Origin: Chaetoceros tenuissimus
Taxonomy: Eukaryota; Bacillariophyta; Thalassiosirophyceae; Chaetocerotales; Chaetocerotaceae
NCBI GenBank assembly: GCA_021927905.1
Contig: BLLK01000069.1
Location: 2,790,001-2,854,000 of the forward strand
DNA: 64,000 nucleotides
Direction of reading: 5' to 3'
The notes under the pieces were generated by a model. The model made no database searches and was not told the DNA's origin. It was given only the letters and a program-made list of their open reading frames with translations. A program made the translations under genes and the position numbers. Below are positions 33,361 to 43,242 of the stretch, piece by piece; positions within the stretch are counted from its first letter, which is position 1, and every line of letters starts with the position of its first letter.

Positions 33361-33891
33361 TTAGAAGTGACCCTTGATGAGACGATTGACTTCAAATTTG
33401 ATCATACTCTGACCATTCTCTCTTGCAAATTGCATAGCTCCTTTGATCATATTTGAGGTCTCTTCAATATCTGCAGCCATAACATCACCCTTGAACTTTC
33501 CATCAGAAGAAGAAACACTTACAATGGTATCTAAAGGTTGCAAACCAGTCTCCATAACATCTTGACTAACTCCATTCACCAGTACGAGCTCAGGAGTCTC
33601 AATAAGGTCTATCTGAGGAGGGATAGGAAGGTCAACTTCAAGTCTACCGATTGCATATGAAACATTTGGATCATCTTGAGTTTCATATTCTACTCCTTGA
33701 GCTTTTGCAACCTCTCTATAAACAGTTTCTCTAGCAGATAGAAATGAACTCTGAGAAACCAAGTTTGGTCTGTCAGGGTTTTCTTCATTGCTAGAGTGAA
33801 GAGATGTAAAAGTCGGACGTGCAGCACTTGGCTGGAATGCAAATGCTGAGGAAACAGTGTATAATATAGAGAGACAGGTAGCGAACTTCAT
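33361..33891 (-). CDS. Plastid-targeted protein of unknown function, PDZ-like C-terminus
   Basis: 176 residues. MKFATCLSILYTVSSAFAFQPS is a textbook diatom bipartite leader with the SAFAF junction. Residues ~95-172 (LVLVNGVSQDVMETGLQPLDTIVSV, then a helix and SMIKFEVNRL) could be a small PDZ-like fold, in which GLxxxDxIxxV marks a strand. No catalytic motif is visible. Convergent with gamma-adaptin, 79 nt between stops. Plastid location is well supported; the PDZ idea is weak. Confidence 0.7.
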   Translation of the reverse strand: MKFATCLSILYTVSSAFAFQPSAARPTFTSLHSSNEENPDRPNLVSQSSFLSARETVYREVAKAQGVEYETQDDPNVSYAIGRLEVDLPIPPQIDLIETPELVLVNGVSQDVMETGLQPLDTIVSVSSSDGKFKGDVMAADIEETSNMIKGAMQFARENGQSMIKFEVNRLIKGHF

Positions 33892-34362
33892 TTTATTCTT
33901 TGTAACTTAGATGACGATGAAAAGTAATGCGTGAAGTGTTGGCAGTAGTTTCATTGTCTGTGAAAACAACAGCAATCTCCAAGGTCCAAGGTACGAGTAA
34001 TCCAAAAGTTTCCATCTTAGAAATTTCAAAAATTTGACGACGTGTCAAAAGTTCAATCCTTAGCTATTTTTCTCGAACCGACTTTAGGTGGATCCCTCAT
34101 CTTTCTTGGATACATGGTGAGTGGTAAGCGAAACGAAATTTTGTTTGTGTGTTGAAAGAATGAAAAAGATCCAAATGTGATTGTAATCCAATCTATTGAT
34201 TTACATTAATCACTCCTGCGAACAAAGATCCTCTACTTTTCACCAGTGCCACCAAAAAAGAGAGTCCTAAAAGTGAAGGTGCCAACTACTTAGGGGCTTT
34301 TTATAAAAAGTGAACAACTAGCACTATTGAAACAAACAACACTATTTGCACCACCTATCAAG
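33892..34362. promoter_or_regulatory. Divergent intergenic region with a TATA-like element
   Basis: 471 nt between divergent starts. A TTTTTATAAAAAG sequence at about 34297-34309 lies some 55 nt before the ATG at 34363 and could be a TATA box for the plus-strand gene. No ORF. Confidence 0.3.
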
Positions 34363-35343
34363 ATGCATCGTACAGTCCTCACAAGAAACAATGTATTTAA
34401 GAATTTGTCCATGGCAAACCCACCTCCAATATCTTCCTTTGTCAAGAAACCAACACTAATCACAAAGCAAAAGTTAGAGCGAGAGGATCTGAAGAAATTA
34501 TTTCGCCATGAAATTACGGCATTACAAATAAAAAGTTTTTATCCTGCAAAACATGCACAAAAGATTGCAAATGAATTACAACAGAAAGCGACAGATGGAA
34601 ATATAGATAACTGGAGAGTTATAACAGAAAAAGGTTTGCAAGCCAGCGATGTTTTCACAGAAGGTGATTATGTTCCATACAATGTTGCAGTTGCTACAGA
34701 TACTGTAGATGAATACTTTGAGGGTGTTCAAAAGGATTTGAGACGACGACGAATGGTCACATCTGAGATGATTGATGATGAGTCAAATAGGAATAATATC
34801 GTCGATCTTGAACCTCGACTTTGGCCACTTGATTTGCTTCGTCTTGAACTTGATGAAGTTTGGGAAGATGGTGCTGGGCTGGCAAGGAGTAAAGATGATA
34901 ATAAACGAGTCATGGGAAGTGGTTTACCGAGAATAATGATTGGTCCAACTAGATGGAAGAAAGGTTTCATTCATACTGATCAATACTCACCTCTAAACAA
35001 AATGGAGGGTTTATTTAGTGGGAATATTTATCTTCAGGTACCTCAAAATGAAGAAGCCGATAAAGGACATCTACAAATATGGGATCTAGAAATATTTTCG
35101 CAACTAGACTGGCATCGATACCAGGATATTCTGAGAGGACTGACTGAGCAAGATGCATCATTACAAATAAAATTACGCAAAGCGCTTGGGGAACCACTGA
35201 ATATTCACGTGGAATCTGGCGATCTTGTAATGCTTTGTGTCCAGAAGCCGCATTGCGCTGTTGGCTTCATTGATGGGACAAGGATCAGTTTGCAATGCTT
35301 TCTTCAGTACCGAGAAGAAGAGCGCTTATTGATTGATATATAA
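34363..35343 (+). CDS. 2OG-Fe(II) oxygenase superfamily protein
   Basis: 326 residues from the first ATG at 34363. The C-terminal half has the jelly-roll signature: HxD in FIHTDQYSPL (H204/D206), distal His in KPHCAVGF (H297) and the 2-oxoglutarate Arg ten residues on in TRISLQCFLQ (R307). The N-terminal half is helical and charged, with no known domain. No signal peptide is evident. The iron-binding triad appears complete, so it should be active as a hydroxylase or demethylase, but the substrate is unknown. It is only distantly like the other three such proteins in the window. Confidence 0.68.
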   Translation: MHRTVLTRNNVFKNLSMANPPPISSFVKKPTLITKQKLEREDLKKLFRHEITALQIKSFYPAKHAQKIANELQQKATDGNIDNWRVITEKGLQASDVFTEGDYVPYNVAVATDTVDEYFEGVQKDLRRRRMVTSEMIDDESNRNNIVDLEPRLWPLDLLRLELDEVWEDGAGLARSKDDNKRVMGSGLPRIMIGPTRWKKGFIHTDQYSPLNKMEGLFSGNIYLQVPQNEEADKGHLQIWDLEIFSQLDWHRYQDILRGLTEQDASLQIKLRKALGEPLNIHVESGDLVMLCVQKPHCAVGFIDGTRISLQCFLQYREEERLLIDI

Positions 35344-35649
35344 AATTGACTTTTGCTTGGCCTGAATTGATATTACATCAAGAATGAATTTTTAAATCTT
35401 ATTGCTTCTTCAATGACATTTTTTCAAACAAGTTTGTCGGACCCGCTTTTTTGTGTGAGCCAAACCCACACCCAGTTAGGCTTCTTCGCAACCACTCAAC
35501 TTGAACTTCAGAACTGACGAGAAGAAACAAAGAAAATTTACCTTTCCCATCATGGTACCTTACCCATTACTGCGAATAGAATTACAGTTCTCCGTTGCTA
35601 TAAGTTGTTCTAGATAAAACTCGCATATAATACCCAAGTCTAAGGTTTC
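35344..35649. other. Intergenic, nothing recognised
   Basis: 306 nt between two plus-strand genes. I looked for an upstream exon encoding a targeting leader for homoserine dehydrogenase and found none. Confidence 0.4.
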
Positions 35650-36969
35650 ATGTCGTCTAAAACAATACACATAGCCTTAATCGGAGGAGGCAATGTGGGC
35701 TCAGCAGTATATGAAATTGTAATGGGAAGACTTCGTGATTCAGAAGATGACAGCTCCTATCGAAGTCAATCCTATTCAGGTCTTCCATCGTGTATAATTT
35801 CAAAGTTATGTGTGAGAGACCCTGCTAAAATACGAAAGTTTCAAATTGATCAAGATTCGACAGAAGTTGTAACCGATCTTTCATCAGTTGTTGGAGATGT
35901 GAATATAGATATTGTAGTAGAGGTGACCGATGGAGGTGATGAAGTCAAAGATGCACTTGTTTCGTGTATAAAGGGAGGGAAAAAGGTTGTGACCTCAAAT
36001 ACTTCACTTTTGGCTGAGAATATGGATGAAATCATAGAAACCATCGATCAAAGAAACAATATATTTGCTTTTGAGGCAGCTGTTGGATGTGGCATACCTA
36101 TTATTAATTCATTGCAATCATGCTTCACAGGTGACATTATACATGAAGTTAGTGGTATTCTCAATGGGCCTACAAACTACATGCTTGGTAGAATAGAAAA
36201 AGAAGGGGTAGATATAGATGAAGCATATGTCGAAGCTCAAGAAATGGGATACACAACAGGAGATGACGATATAGAGGGCATTGATGCAAGGAATAAAATC
36301 ACAATATTAGCAAAGCTTTGTTTCGGTGCATCTGTGGCATCCGAGTGCATTAGTTGCACAGGTATTGCAGAAATAAATGCTGTGGATTTTGAATACGCGA
36401 AGCTGCTAGGCTGTACAATCAAGTTCGTTGCAACTGGACAACGCCTCTCTGAGTATTCAGAGTATGATGGAGATTTGAGTTGCTATGTTGGGCCAAAATT
36501 AGTTCCTCTAGATCATCTCTTTTCAAGTAACAAAGGAACTGGGAATACAATACATATCAACAGTGAAAACCTTGGAATTTCTTCATTTCAAGGCGCGGGT
36601 CTTGGCAGCTTTGCAGCCGCAAATGCTGTCGTTTCTGATGTTTATCGTCTCGCTACAGGGAACGTACAGAACCCATTCCCACTCAGATCATCGATCAATG
36701 TAGAAAGTGATTATTCATCGGAATTTTATATCAGAATTACTTTTCAAGATCAACTAGGAATCATAAGAAGAGTAGGAGAGCTTGCAGAAATGAACGGTTG
36801 TAGTATATGTTCAATTTTACAAAACCCAATCAAAGATAAGCAACAAGCAGACTTTGTCGTTACTTTGGAAGAGTGTCTTTCTTCGCAAGTGCATCAACTA
36901 TGTCTTGATATCGGGGAGGAAGATTTTGCCCATAGCGTTCCAATCTTCATGCCAATGCTGAGTAGCTGA
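35650..36969 (+). CDS. Homoserine dehydrogenase with C-terminal ACT domain
   Basis: 439 residues, one exon. The Rossmann motif IALIGGGNVGSAV lies at residues 8-20. Then come VVEVTDGG, KKVVTSNTSLLAEN, FEAAVGCGIPIINSL, GILNGPTNYMLGRI and GDDDIEGIDARNKITILAKL with the conserved Asp/Lys of the catalytic domain. Residues ~355-435 form an ACT domain (FYIRITFQDQLGIIRRVGELAE), usual for threonine feedback. It converts aspartate semialdehyde to homoserine for threonine and methionine synthesis. The monofunctional form has no aspartokinase. The usual GILNGTTNYIL has Pro in place of the second Thr-type position. No plastid leader is seen, so it may be cytosolic. Confidence 0.93.
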   Translation: MSSKTIHIALIGGGNVGSAVYEIVMGRLRDSEDDSSYRSQSYSGLPSCIISKLCVRDPAKIRKFQIDQDSTEVVTDLSSVVGDVNIDIVVEVTDGGDEVKDALVSCIKGGKKVVTSNTSLLAENMDEIIETIDQRNNIFAFEAAVGCGIPIINSLQSCFTGDIIHEVSGILNGPTNYMLGRIEKEGVDIDEAYVEAQEMGYTTGDDDIEGIDARNKITILAKLCFGASVASECISCTGIAEINAVDFEYAKLLGCTIKFVATGQRLSEYSEYDGDLSCYVGPKLVPLDHLFSSNKGTGNTIHINSENLGISSFQGAGLGSFAAANAVVSDVYRLATGNVQNPFPLRSSINVESDYSSEFYIRITFQDQLGIIRRVGELAEMNGCSICSILQNPIKDKQQADFVVTLEECLSSQVHQLCLDIGEEDFAHSVPIFMPMLSS

Positions 36970-37049
36970 GTTTGAAAATGTATCATAGATATGTACCTAC
37001 ACGAAAATTAGAATGTAATCAAATGAGTAAATAAAGATAAGAATATACT

Positions 37050-38159
37050 TTAATCTTTGTTCTTTTTTAGACCTCGAATTGTCTGAATTGTTTTCAAATC
37101 TTCTAGGCTTCTATCCTCCGAACCCTCATCAACTCCTTTTGCTTTACTGAAATCTTGCCTCATTCCGATTGCGCCCTTTGATTTGAGGAATGCCATTACA
37201 TCTTTTCTCTTCTTGGACTTCTCACCAGTATTCTCATCTGCTTCCGTTGAATCTTTTGCAACAACTGTACTCTTTTCTTCTTGTGAAGATTCCGATGTTG
37301 GCTCTTCCACTAATACTTCCTTCTCTGTAGAGTTATCAACAGTCACCTTTTTCACACCTTTAATTACATACATTGGATCTGATCTTCCTGGATTAGGCGA
37401 AATATCAGCACAAGAAGGTTCTTCAAACACGCCGGTAGTAAAATGGAAGAATGACCCCACAATGAACACATGTTCGAAATCATTTGTTCTCAACCAAAGA
37501 TTCCAAGCTTTGGTTGGAAAACATCTATTGCTGATTGCGATTAAAGCTTTCCCACCAGGACGTAAAACACGTCCAATTTCTTCAAAGATTTCTCTTGGTT
37601 TATTCAAATAGTCAACTGAGACTACACATGTTACAGTATCAAAGGAAGCATCATCATAAGGGAAAGTAGGATCTTCGTTCAAATCTTTCACATCGTATGA
37701 ATTCAAGACCTTGTTCTGAGATAACTCATACTCGTTCATTCCAAGACCAACAACATTGCCTTTCCACTCTTTAGGATAATGTGAGATCCAAGAGGAGCAA
37801 ATATCTAATACATCATCCCCATCTTTGAATTCACTTGCATAATAATTTGTTAGAGCCATGATTGCAGGATCGTCAATATGTGTTACAAGGCGTGCACTTG
37901 AGTAGAAAACAGTGTCAACTTCTTCATCCATACGTGCTAGATCGGAGGCAGTATAAGGCCACTCACTTGGCCATTTTGGGTCCGCCAAAATTTTCTCTGC
38001 CATACGCTGCTCGTTGAGGGAAGTTCGTCTAGAGGATACCTTTCTCAATCCACCGAACGCAACATCACGGCTCTTTGCAATAGCATTTGCTGATGGATGG
38101 AGAAATCCATGGCTTGTGAAGTTTGTCAAAAGTAAAGCTACAGCCCCTAGAAACCTCAT
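37050..38159 (-). CDS. SAM-dependent methyltransferase (UbiE/class I type), likely plastid
   Basis: 369 residues. The N-terminus (MRFLGAVALLLTNFTSHGFLHPSANA) is a signal peptide followed by a Phe-bearing junction and Ser/Arg-rich stretch, so plastid import is likely. Residues ~110-240 hold class I motifs: DDVLDICSSWISHYP (motif I), VVGLGMNEYEL, DASFDTVTCVVSVDYLNKP (motif II) and EIGRVLRPGGKALIAISNRCF (motif III). The C-terminal ~100 residues are Lys/Glu/Ser-rich and probably disordered. The methyl acceptor is unknown; similar proteins with LRPGG act on small molecules. The 80-nt gap to homoserine dehydrogenase is a convergent arrangement. Confidence 0.82.
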   Translation of the reverse strand: MRFLGAVALLLTNFTSHGFLHPSANAIAKSRDVAFGGLRKVSSRRTSLNEQRMAEKILADPKWPSEWPYTASDLARMDEEVDTVFYSSARLVTHIDDPAIMALTNYYASEFKDGDDVLDICSSWISHYPKEWKGNVVGLGMNEYELSQNKVLNSYDVKDLNEDPTFPYDDASFDTVTCVVSVDYLNKPREIFEEIGRVLRPGGKALIAISNRCFPTKAWNLWLRTNDFEHVFIVGSFFHFTTGVFEEPSCADISPNPGRSDPMYVIKGVKKVTVDNSTEKEVLVEEPTSESSQEEKSTVVAKDSTEADENTGEKSKKRKDVMAFLKSKGAIGMRQDFSKAKGVDEGSEDRSLEDLKTIQTIRGLKKNKD

Positions 38160-38511
38160 GTTAGTGGAATATGTTAAAGAAGATTGGATGATAATAACTA
38201 CAGTAGAAACATTAAAACATTCACTTCTACTGGTACGGTATTTCTACTCTCTGTGTACTTGGTTGATGCGTCATCGAAAAGAAAAAATCTTTCTCATAAT
38301 TATCTCACCAACTATTTTAGTCATACCATACCGACGTCCATCCTCCGACGTCGGCCTGTAGTATCTATCCTACCTCTGGCATCTTTTGCAAAAAAGAAGC
38401 AAAAAATGATTGCTTCTTCTTCATCTGCCAATAATAGACTATTGATGTTTGTTTAGTAGACAGTAGAATATTTCATAAAGGTTAGACATTCCTTTGGTAT
38501 TACCGACGACT
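38160..38511. other. Divergent intergenic region
   Basis: 352 nt between the divergent methyltransferase and amidase genes. Short ORFs here have no coding character; likely both promoters. Confidence 0.4.
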
Positions 38512-39614
38512 ATGAATCTCACTAGACCTCTTCTACAAAGGGTGGCGATCGCTCAACTTTGCTCAACATCAAACAAATATCAAAATTTACTCAATGTTGC
38601 ATTTTGTGCTCGAGAGGCAAAAAAGGAGGGATGTTCCATGTTATTTCTACCTGAGTGTTTTGGTTTTATAGGAAGTAGTGCACAACAGACTCTAGAAAAT
38701 GCAGAAGATATTGCCTCATTATCATCTACAGATTTGAATAGTTTACTTGAGAATGATACTAGGAATGAATGGATTCATAATTTGCAAGATGTCGTAATAA
38801 ATGAAGTGAATAATGCAAAAGAAATGAATATATTAGACAACTCGGAAGTTTCAATCATTGAAGGGATAAGAGTCATTGCTAAATCTTCTGATTTATGGAT
38901 TTCAGGTGGCGGTATTCACGAGTCAAATGCACCTCCTGCTGCTGATAGTGACAATGCTAGAGTTTACAATACTCATATAATTGTAAATTCGCTGGGAGAT
39001 ATTGTATCAAAGTATCGAAAGATTCATTTATTTGATGTGTCCATACCATCAAGGAACATCCACTTGAAGGAGTCAGCAACCACAGCTCCTGGAGAAAAGT
39101 TGGTAGTTTGCGAAACTCCTGTGGGAATGTTGGGTCTGAGTACATGTTATGACATGAGATTTCCTGAAATGTATCGACATTTAGTTGAAGAAGGCAACGC
39201 TGAAATTCTTTTAATGCCCTCAGCATTCACCATACCAACTGGCCAAGCTCATTGGCATACTTTACTTCGTGGTAAGTAAAATTGGTAATATTTTGGATAC
39301 TCGTCAATTGTATTTCTGGTATCTCAATATGCTCCTGTTCCATAGCACGTGCTATTGAAAATCAATGCTATGTCATTGCGGCAGCTCAATATGGGAAGCA
39401 CAATGAAAAAAGAGAAAGTTATGGTCATGCTATTGGTATTGATCCTTGGGGTAAAGTTCTTGTGGATGCAGGTGGAATTGATGGCTCAGGTACACAGGAT
39501 AAAGTGACAACGCCAAGTATAGTTGTTTGCGACATAAAAAAGGACGAAATAGAATCTGTGAGGGAGCGAATGCCTATAAAGGTGCACAGACTTAATTCTC
39601 CATTCTCATGGTAG
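38512..39614 (+). CDS. Nitrilase-family amidase (Nit1/Nit2-like, deaminated-glutathione amidase type)
   Basis: Exons 38512-39271 and 39346-39614 (74-nt intron inside an Ala codon, LLR-A-RAIENQ) give 342 residues. The catalytic triad is complete: Glu48 in LPECFGF, Lys170 in KYRKIHLFD and Cys212 in STCYDMRFPEMYRHL. RAIENQCYVIAAAQ and GHAIGIDPWGKVL match the NIT1 group, which hydrolyses deaminated glutathione in metabolite repair. There is a ~60-residue extra loop after the Glu motif (residues ~58-120). The start is the ATG just before LTRPLLQRVAIAQL; a few extra upstream codons are possible. Confidence 0.92.
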
Positions 39615-39687
39615 ACATTCGAATTCCTTGACATTAAAATATTAAATATTTACTAGCGAGATAAAAAGTATGACATAGCTTTACCCT

Positions 39688-41322
39688 TTACTTTGGCTCC
39701 CACAGTCTACCTGGACCTCTTCCACCACCATTACTGTATCCTCGTCCTCTACCACGGCCACTTTCTCTTCCTTCAACCAAACCACGGTCATTGCTATACT
39801 GCTGACCTCTACCTCTACCTCTACCTTCAGCCGTACTTCGGCCTCTACCTCTCCCTTCAGCCGTACTTCGGCCTCTTCCTCTCCCTTCAGACGTACCTCG
39901 GCCTCTACCGTATGTACCCCTTCCATCCCTTTGATCATATGATGCTACTCGTTTGCGGTTCCCTTCATTGTATCCACGACCTCCATTATTCGACCTCTTA
40001 TCTGGGAATTTATAAACCGTCCGATCATTTCTCATTCCAAATGATGCTAGAGATGCCAATGCGCGATCCAGTTCAAATTTAGAATGCTTACCATGACTTC
40101 CCTCGTCACTATTATAGTTGCGACGTGCGTTATATTTCATTTTCGAGATAGCCTGCTGCATAAGAACATCAACTCTTTCACTTGTCACTATAATTGCTTT
40201 TGTTGGTATGAATCTTCCTGTAGATTTAAATCTTTGTATATTTCTTTTCAAAAGGATTTGGATTCCAACTCGAGGCAAATGCAAATCTAATTCATCTGAA
40301 TCGTAAAGACTTTGCAAAATTTCCGTGCCTGAGTATGGAACAAAATGTATGGGCCTACCACTATTTTGAGCAACTTCAAGCGCAGTCACATAGTCTCCTG
40401 ATTTGGCATTTGTATTTCCCCAACTTAAGGGTCGCCCTCCGTGACTGTCATCCATCGCAAGATGTTTCAATTTTGATGATACTGCATTCAATCCACTTTG
40501 ACTTTTGGTCTCATTCAATAAATGCTTGGGGAGCTCCACCCGAGTTCTTTCTTCATATCCATCAATGACAAATGAAGAAGCAGAACAATGATTTGATATA
40601 GGCTTAAAGATACGCTCCACGACAAATAAATCCACATGACTCAACGAAAATTCTTCATCTACTTCTTCCTCTACAGTATTGACGAGAAATGTTTTCCAAC
40701 ATTGCGTCTCGGAACTATCTTCAACTTGACCATCTTTACGAAGTAGATTTTGCCATGCTACGTGCGAAGAATCCGCAGTATTGTTTCCATCAATAGCCAT
40801 GATACTTGATCTAAATTCTTCTCTACTGATCTTTCCACTTAACCTCTGGGTAATCAATCTCATTTCGAAATTCGAGTCATCATATATTCTTTCCCTGATG
40901 CTTTTGCCATGCAGTGTACACTCCAGAAAAGAAGTGTCGATCTCACCATTATCATCTTCCATGTTAATGTCATGGCGAAGGAATAGCTCTGTAGGGATTT
41001 TAATATAAACTCCACACTGATCGTCAATTGTAATGTCTACTAGTTCCTTGTTCTCATTGACTTTTGTTGTTTTCCCTGCACATTGCGGACCTATTGGAAT
41101 ATAAATTGGTGCCATATTATTTCGTTCTCGCACATAATGCGCTCTTTCTCGATTCGGGCGTTGTTGTGATAAAGACATGTCTATCCTTGTCTGTTGTTTA
41201 TGAATTGCTAATGTAAACCCAAGTACGATTTTACAACATAAAAATAAGCTGGCCAGCAACAACGATGACCGCAGATCCATGGACCACCTCCAAAAGCTCT
41301 TCCTACTATTGATTAGAAACAC
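39688..41322 (-). CDS. P-loop protein with RGG-repeat tail, probably plastid-targeted
   Basis: 544 residues. A hydrophobic segment (SLLLASLFLCCKIVLGF) with Phe at the predicted cleavage, followed by basic residues, fits plastid import; translation could also begin at Met15. Residues ~73-84 (IYIPIGPQCAGKTT) match a Walker A loop, G-x4-GKT, as in AAA or polynucleotide-kinase-type ATPases. A long middle region of mixed charge follows with no domain I recognise. The last ~90 residues are Arg-Gly repeats (GRGRGTSEGRGRGRSTAEGR), typical of RNA binding. Together this suggests an RNA-related ATPase or kinase in the plastid, but that is inference. Confidence 0.65.
   Translation of the reverse strand: MFLINSRKSFWRWSMDLRSSLLLASLFLCCKIVLGFTLAIHKQQTRIDMSLSQQRPNRERAHYVRERNNMAPIYIPIGPQCAGKTTKVNENKELVDITIDDQCGVYIKIPTELFLRHDINMEDDNGEIDTSFLECTLHGKSIRERIYDDSNFEMRLITQRLSGKISREEFRSSIMAIDGNNTADSSHVAWQNLLRKDGQVEDSSETQCWKTFLVNTVEEEVDEEFSLSHVDLFVVERIFKPISNHCSASSFVIDGYEERTRVELPKHLLNETKSQSGLNAVSSKLKHLAMDDSHGGRPLSWGNTNAKSGDYVTALEVAQNSGRPIHFVPYSGTEILQSLYDSDELDLHLPRVGIQILLKRNIQRFKSTGRFIPTKAIIVTSERVDVLMQQAISKMKYNARRNYNSDEGSHGKHSKFELDRALASLASFGMRNDRTVYKFPDKRSNNGGRGYNEGNRKRVASYDQRDGRGTYGRGRGTSEGRGRGRSTAEGRGRGRSTAEGRGRGRGQQYSNDRGLVEGRESGRGRGRGYSNGGGRGPGRLWEPK
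39800..39915. repeat. 30-nt minisatellite encoding RGG repeats
   Basis: About three to four near-identical 30-nt units inside the preceding coding sequence, each encoding ten residues like GRGRSTAEGR. Length being a multiple of three keeps the frame if copies are gained or lost. Confidence 0.8.
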
Positions 41323-41700
41323 CTCTCAATAGGGATTATACTCGAAAGTTTATGTTAGTTTGTTCGTAACTTCAAATAATTCACATGCATGGTTTTCTAG
41401 TTTTGCTTTTTGCTCCACTCATCACTCACCACTCATTTGTTCTACACTGACAGATATACGTATATAAAACGGCCATTTTTTGGCGCGAAACCCTCATTTT
41501 TGTATTTTCTTCAGAGTTCAGTAAGGTAGTGTGTCTGCTACTCTCCATTATTTTTACAATAAGGTATATCTATATTAACCAGTGAAAACAGTTCCTGAAT
41601 ACTCTGTAATAAATACTTTTACAAACCATTCTTAGGTTGCAATCATAAGCTTATTCTCTGATTTGGCTAAAGAGATTAGATAAGTAGAAGAGTTTAAAAA
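41323..41700. promoter_or_regulatory. Divergent intergenic region with TATA-like element
   Basis: 378 nt between the divergent P-loop/RGG and Erv1 genes. TATATAAAAC near 41460 could be a TATA box for Erv1. No ORF. Confidence 0.3.
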
Positions 41701-42459
41701 ATGGGAAAAGAAGGCAAACCATCACCACTTGACATGTTCATGAAGCAACAAGAAGATTGCGACCGTCCTGCATGCGAAGATACTGTCAATGCTTTGAATA
41801 GTGCACTGAGTAGACTAAACATGAAGAGTGGTGGAGATGAGAAAAAATCAGTAAAGGCCAAGGTTGAATGTCCACCGTCGAAATCACTACTTGGAGATTC
41901 TTCCTGGAATTTGCTCCACTCAATGGTAAGAGAGTTTCTAAGAATTCCTCTAGAATGGAATGTGTGGGAAGAAAGATACTCTTGTTGCTGATATCAAGAA
42001 ATAGCATCACCGAAATAAAGATGTTGGCGTATATTCACAATTGTAGACACAGCAACTATGATCTTTTGATTTTGCACTCACCACTTATTCTCCAATTGAA
42101 TAGGTTGCTTGGTATCCTGATAGACCGACAATTGAACAACAAACAAAGATGAAGAACTTTATGGAAGCTTTGGCTATGTTTTATCCATGTAGTTATTGCG
42201 CTGCTGATTTTCAAGAGAACCAAAAAAAGAGTCCAGTGAAGTAAGTTTCATGTTCACAACAAACATTATTTATCGCATGGTCTTGATTTTGCTAAAATTG
42301 ATTGTGATCAGAACGGAAACCAGAGAGGATTTATGTATATGGCTATGTGAACAACACAATTTGGTGAACGAAAAATTAGGCAAAAAGCTATTCAAATGTG
42401 ATTTGAAAACTTTAGATGAACGATGGAGAAAAAGCAGTGATCCGGACTGCAATAAATGA
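41701..42459 (+). CDS. Erv1/ALR-type FAD sulfhydryl oxidase
   Basis: Three exons, 41701-41925, 42104-42240 and 42312-42459, give 169 residues; introns of 178 and 71 nt. Spliced motifs are canonical: SSWNLLHSM-VAWYPDRP, the FAD-proximal redox pair C104-S-Y-C107 in MFYPCSYCAADF, and the structural LCEQHNLVNEKLGKKLFKC with 16 residues between Cys. DERW follows. An N-terminal C20-x4-C25 pair (DCDRPAC) could be the shuttle disulfide. Erv1 reoxidises Mia40 or imports substrates in the mitochondrial intermembrane space and passes electrons to cytochrome c. None of the three pieces is recognisable as a gene without splicing. Confidence 0.92.
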
Positions 42460-42780
42460 AATTATAGCACAGATATTTATTGAAGCGGTAGTATTGTCGT
42501 TTTTGAGGATGTCCATGATAGATTCAAAACTTAATTTTAACAGATTGGAGTATCTTTGACATCAGGAAGAATTAGGGAACTAGTGTTGATTTTGTTTTGT
42601 TTCTCCTAATAAATGCAAAGTTATCTTCTCTTGAAAATATTGTACAAGTTACAGAGCAGGATTTGTTGGTGAATCTGAATCTATGCAATAAAATAGAATC
42701 CTAGACATCACCACATACATTACAAATTCAGAATATTCACTCTCAATTCTTCACCATGAAAGTCAAATGTGTACTAGAGC
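42460..42780. other. Intergenic between convergent genes
   Basis: 321 nt of 3' UTR-like AT-rich sequence between Erv1 and the copper chaperone. Nothing recognised. Confidence 0.4.
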
Positions 42781-43242
42781 CTAAGGAACCTTCACATATT
42801 TCCCAGAAGCCGCGCTCCACTTTGCAAGCTTTTCAGCACATTGTTCTGCAGTAACTCCTTCATCTGCAGTCACTTTCACACTTTTTTCTTCTACATTAGT
42901 CTCAACATTTGTCACTCCGTCCATCTTTCCAAGAATTCTCTTGATTGCTCCTGCACAACCCTCACTATACGTATGCAAAGGAAAAGAACGGACTTTGTTA
43001 GAAGAAAATGAAAACCTGGAAATTGTAAGGTGCTTCCAGACGAGACATCGTAATAGAATATCCATGTTTGGATACAACAAGTGCTTAGTTGATGTGCAAA
43101 TCACTTGGTAAATGACTGCGAATCCATCGGTCATAACAACATCTAAATGGCACCAACCCATTCCAAATTCCAATTATCTAACTTTTAGGTAGTACTCATT
43201 CACTCACCAGGTCATTCCTACTTCTAAAGCTAGCTCTGGCAT
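42781..43242 (-). CDS. Atx1-like copper chaperone (HMA domain)
   Basis: Two exons on the minus strand: 43242-43208 (35 nt) and 42964-42781, with a 243-nt GT-AG intron splitting the first metal-binding Cys codon. The product is 72 residues: MPELALEVGMT-C-EGC, i.e. the copper-binding MTCxxC loop, then AIKRILGKMDGV and a typical HMA ferredoxin-like fold ending GKYVKVP. It carries Cu(I) in the cytosol to P-type ATPases of the Golgi or plastid. The larger open frame across the intron (with an N-terminus like MEFGMGWCHL) destroys the MTCxxC motif and is read-through. Confidence 0.93.

Noticed and set aside
42965-43173. N-terminal part of a 130-residue minus-strand ORF ahead of the HMA domain
   Set aside because: It is the intron of the copper chaperone read through. 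Splicing to the 35-nt first exon restores MTCxxC, which the ORF lacks.
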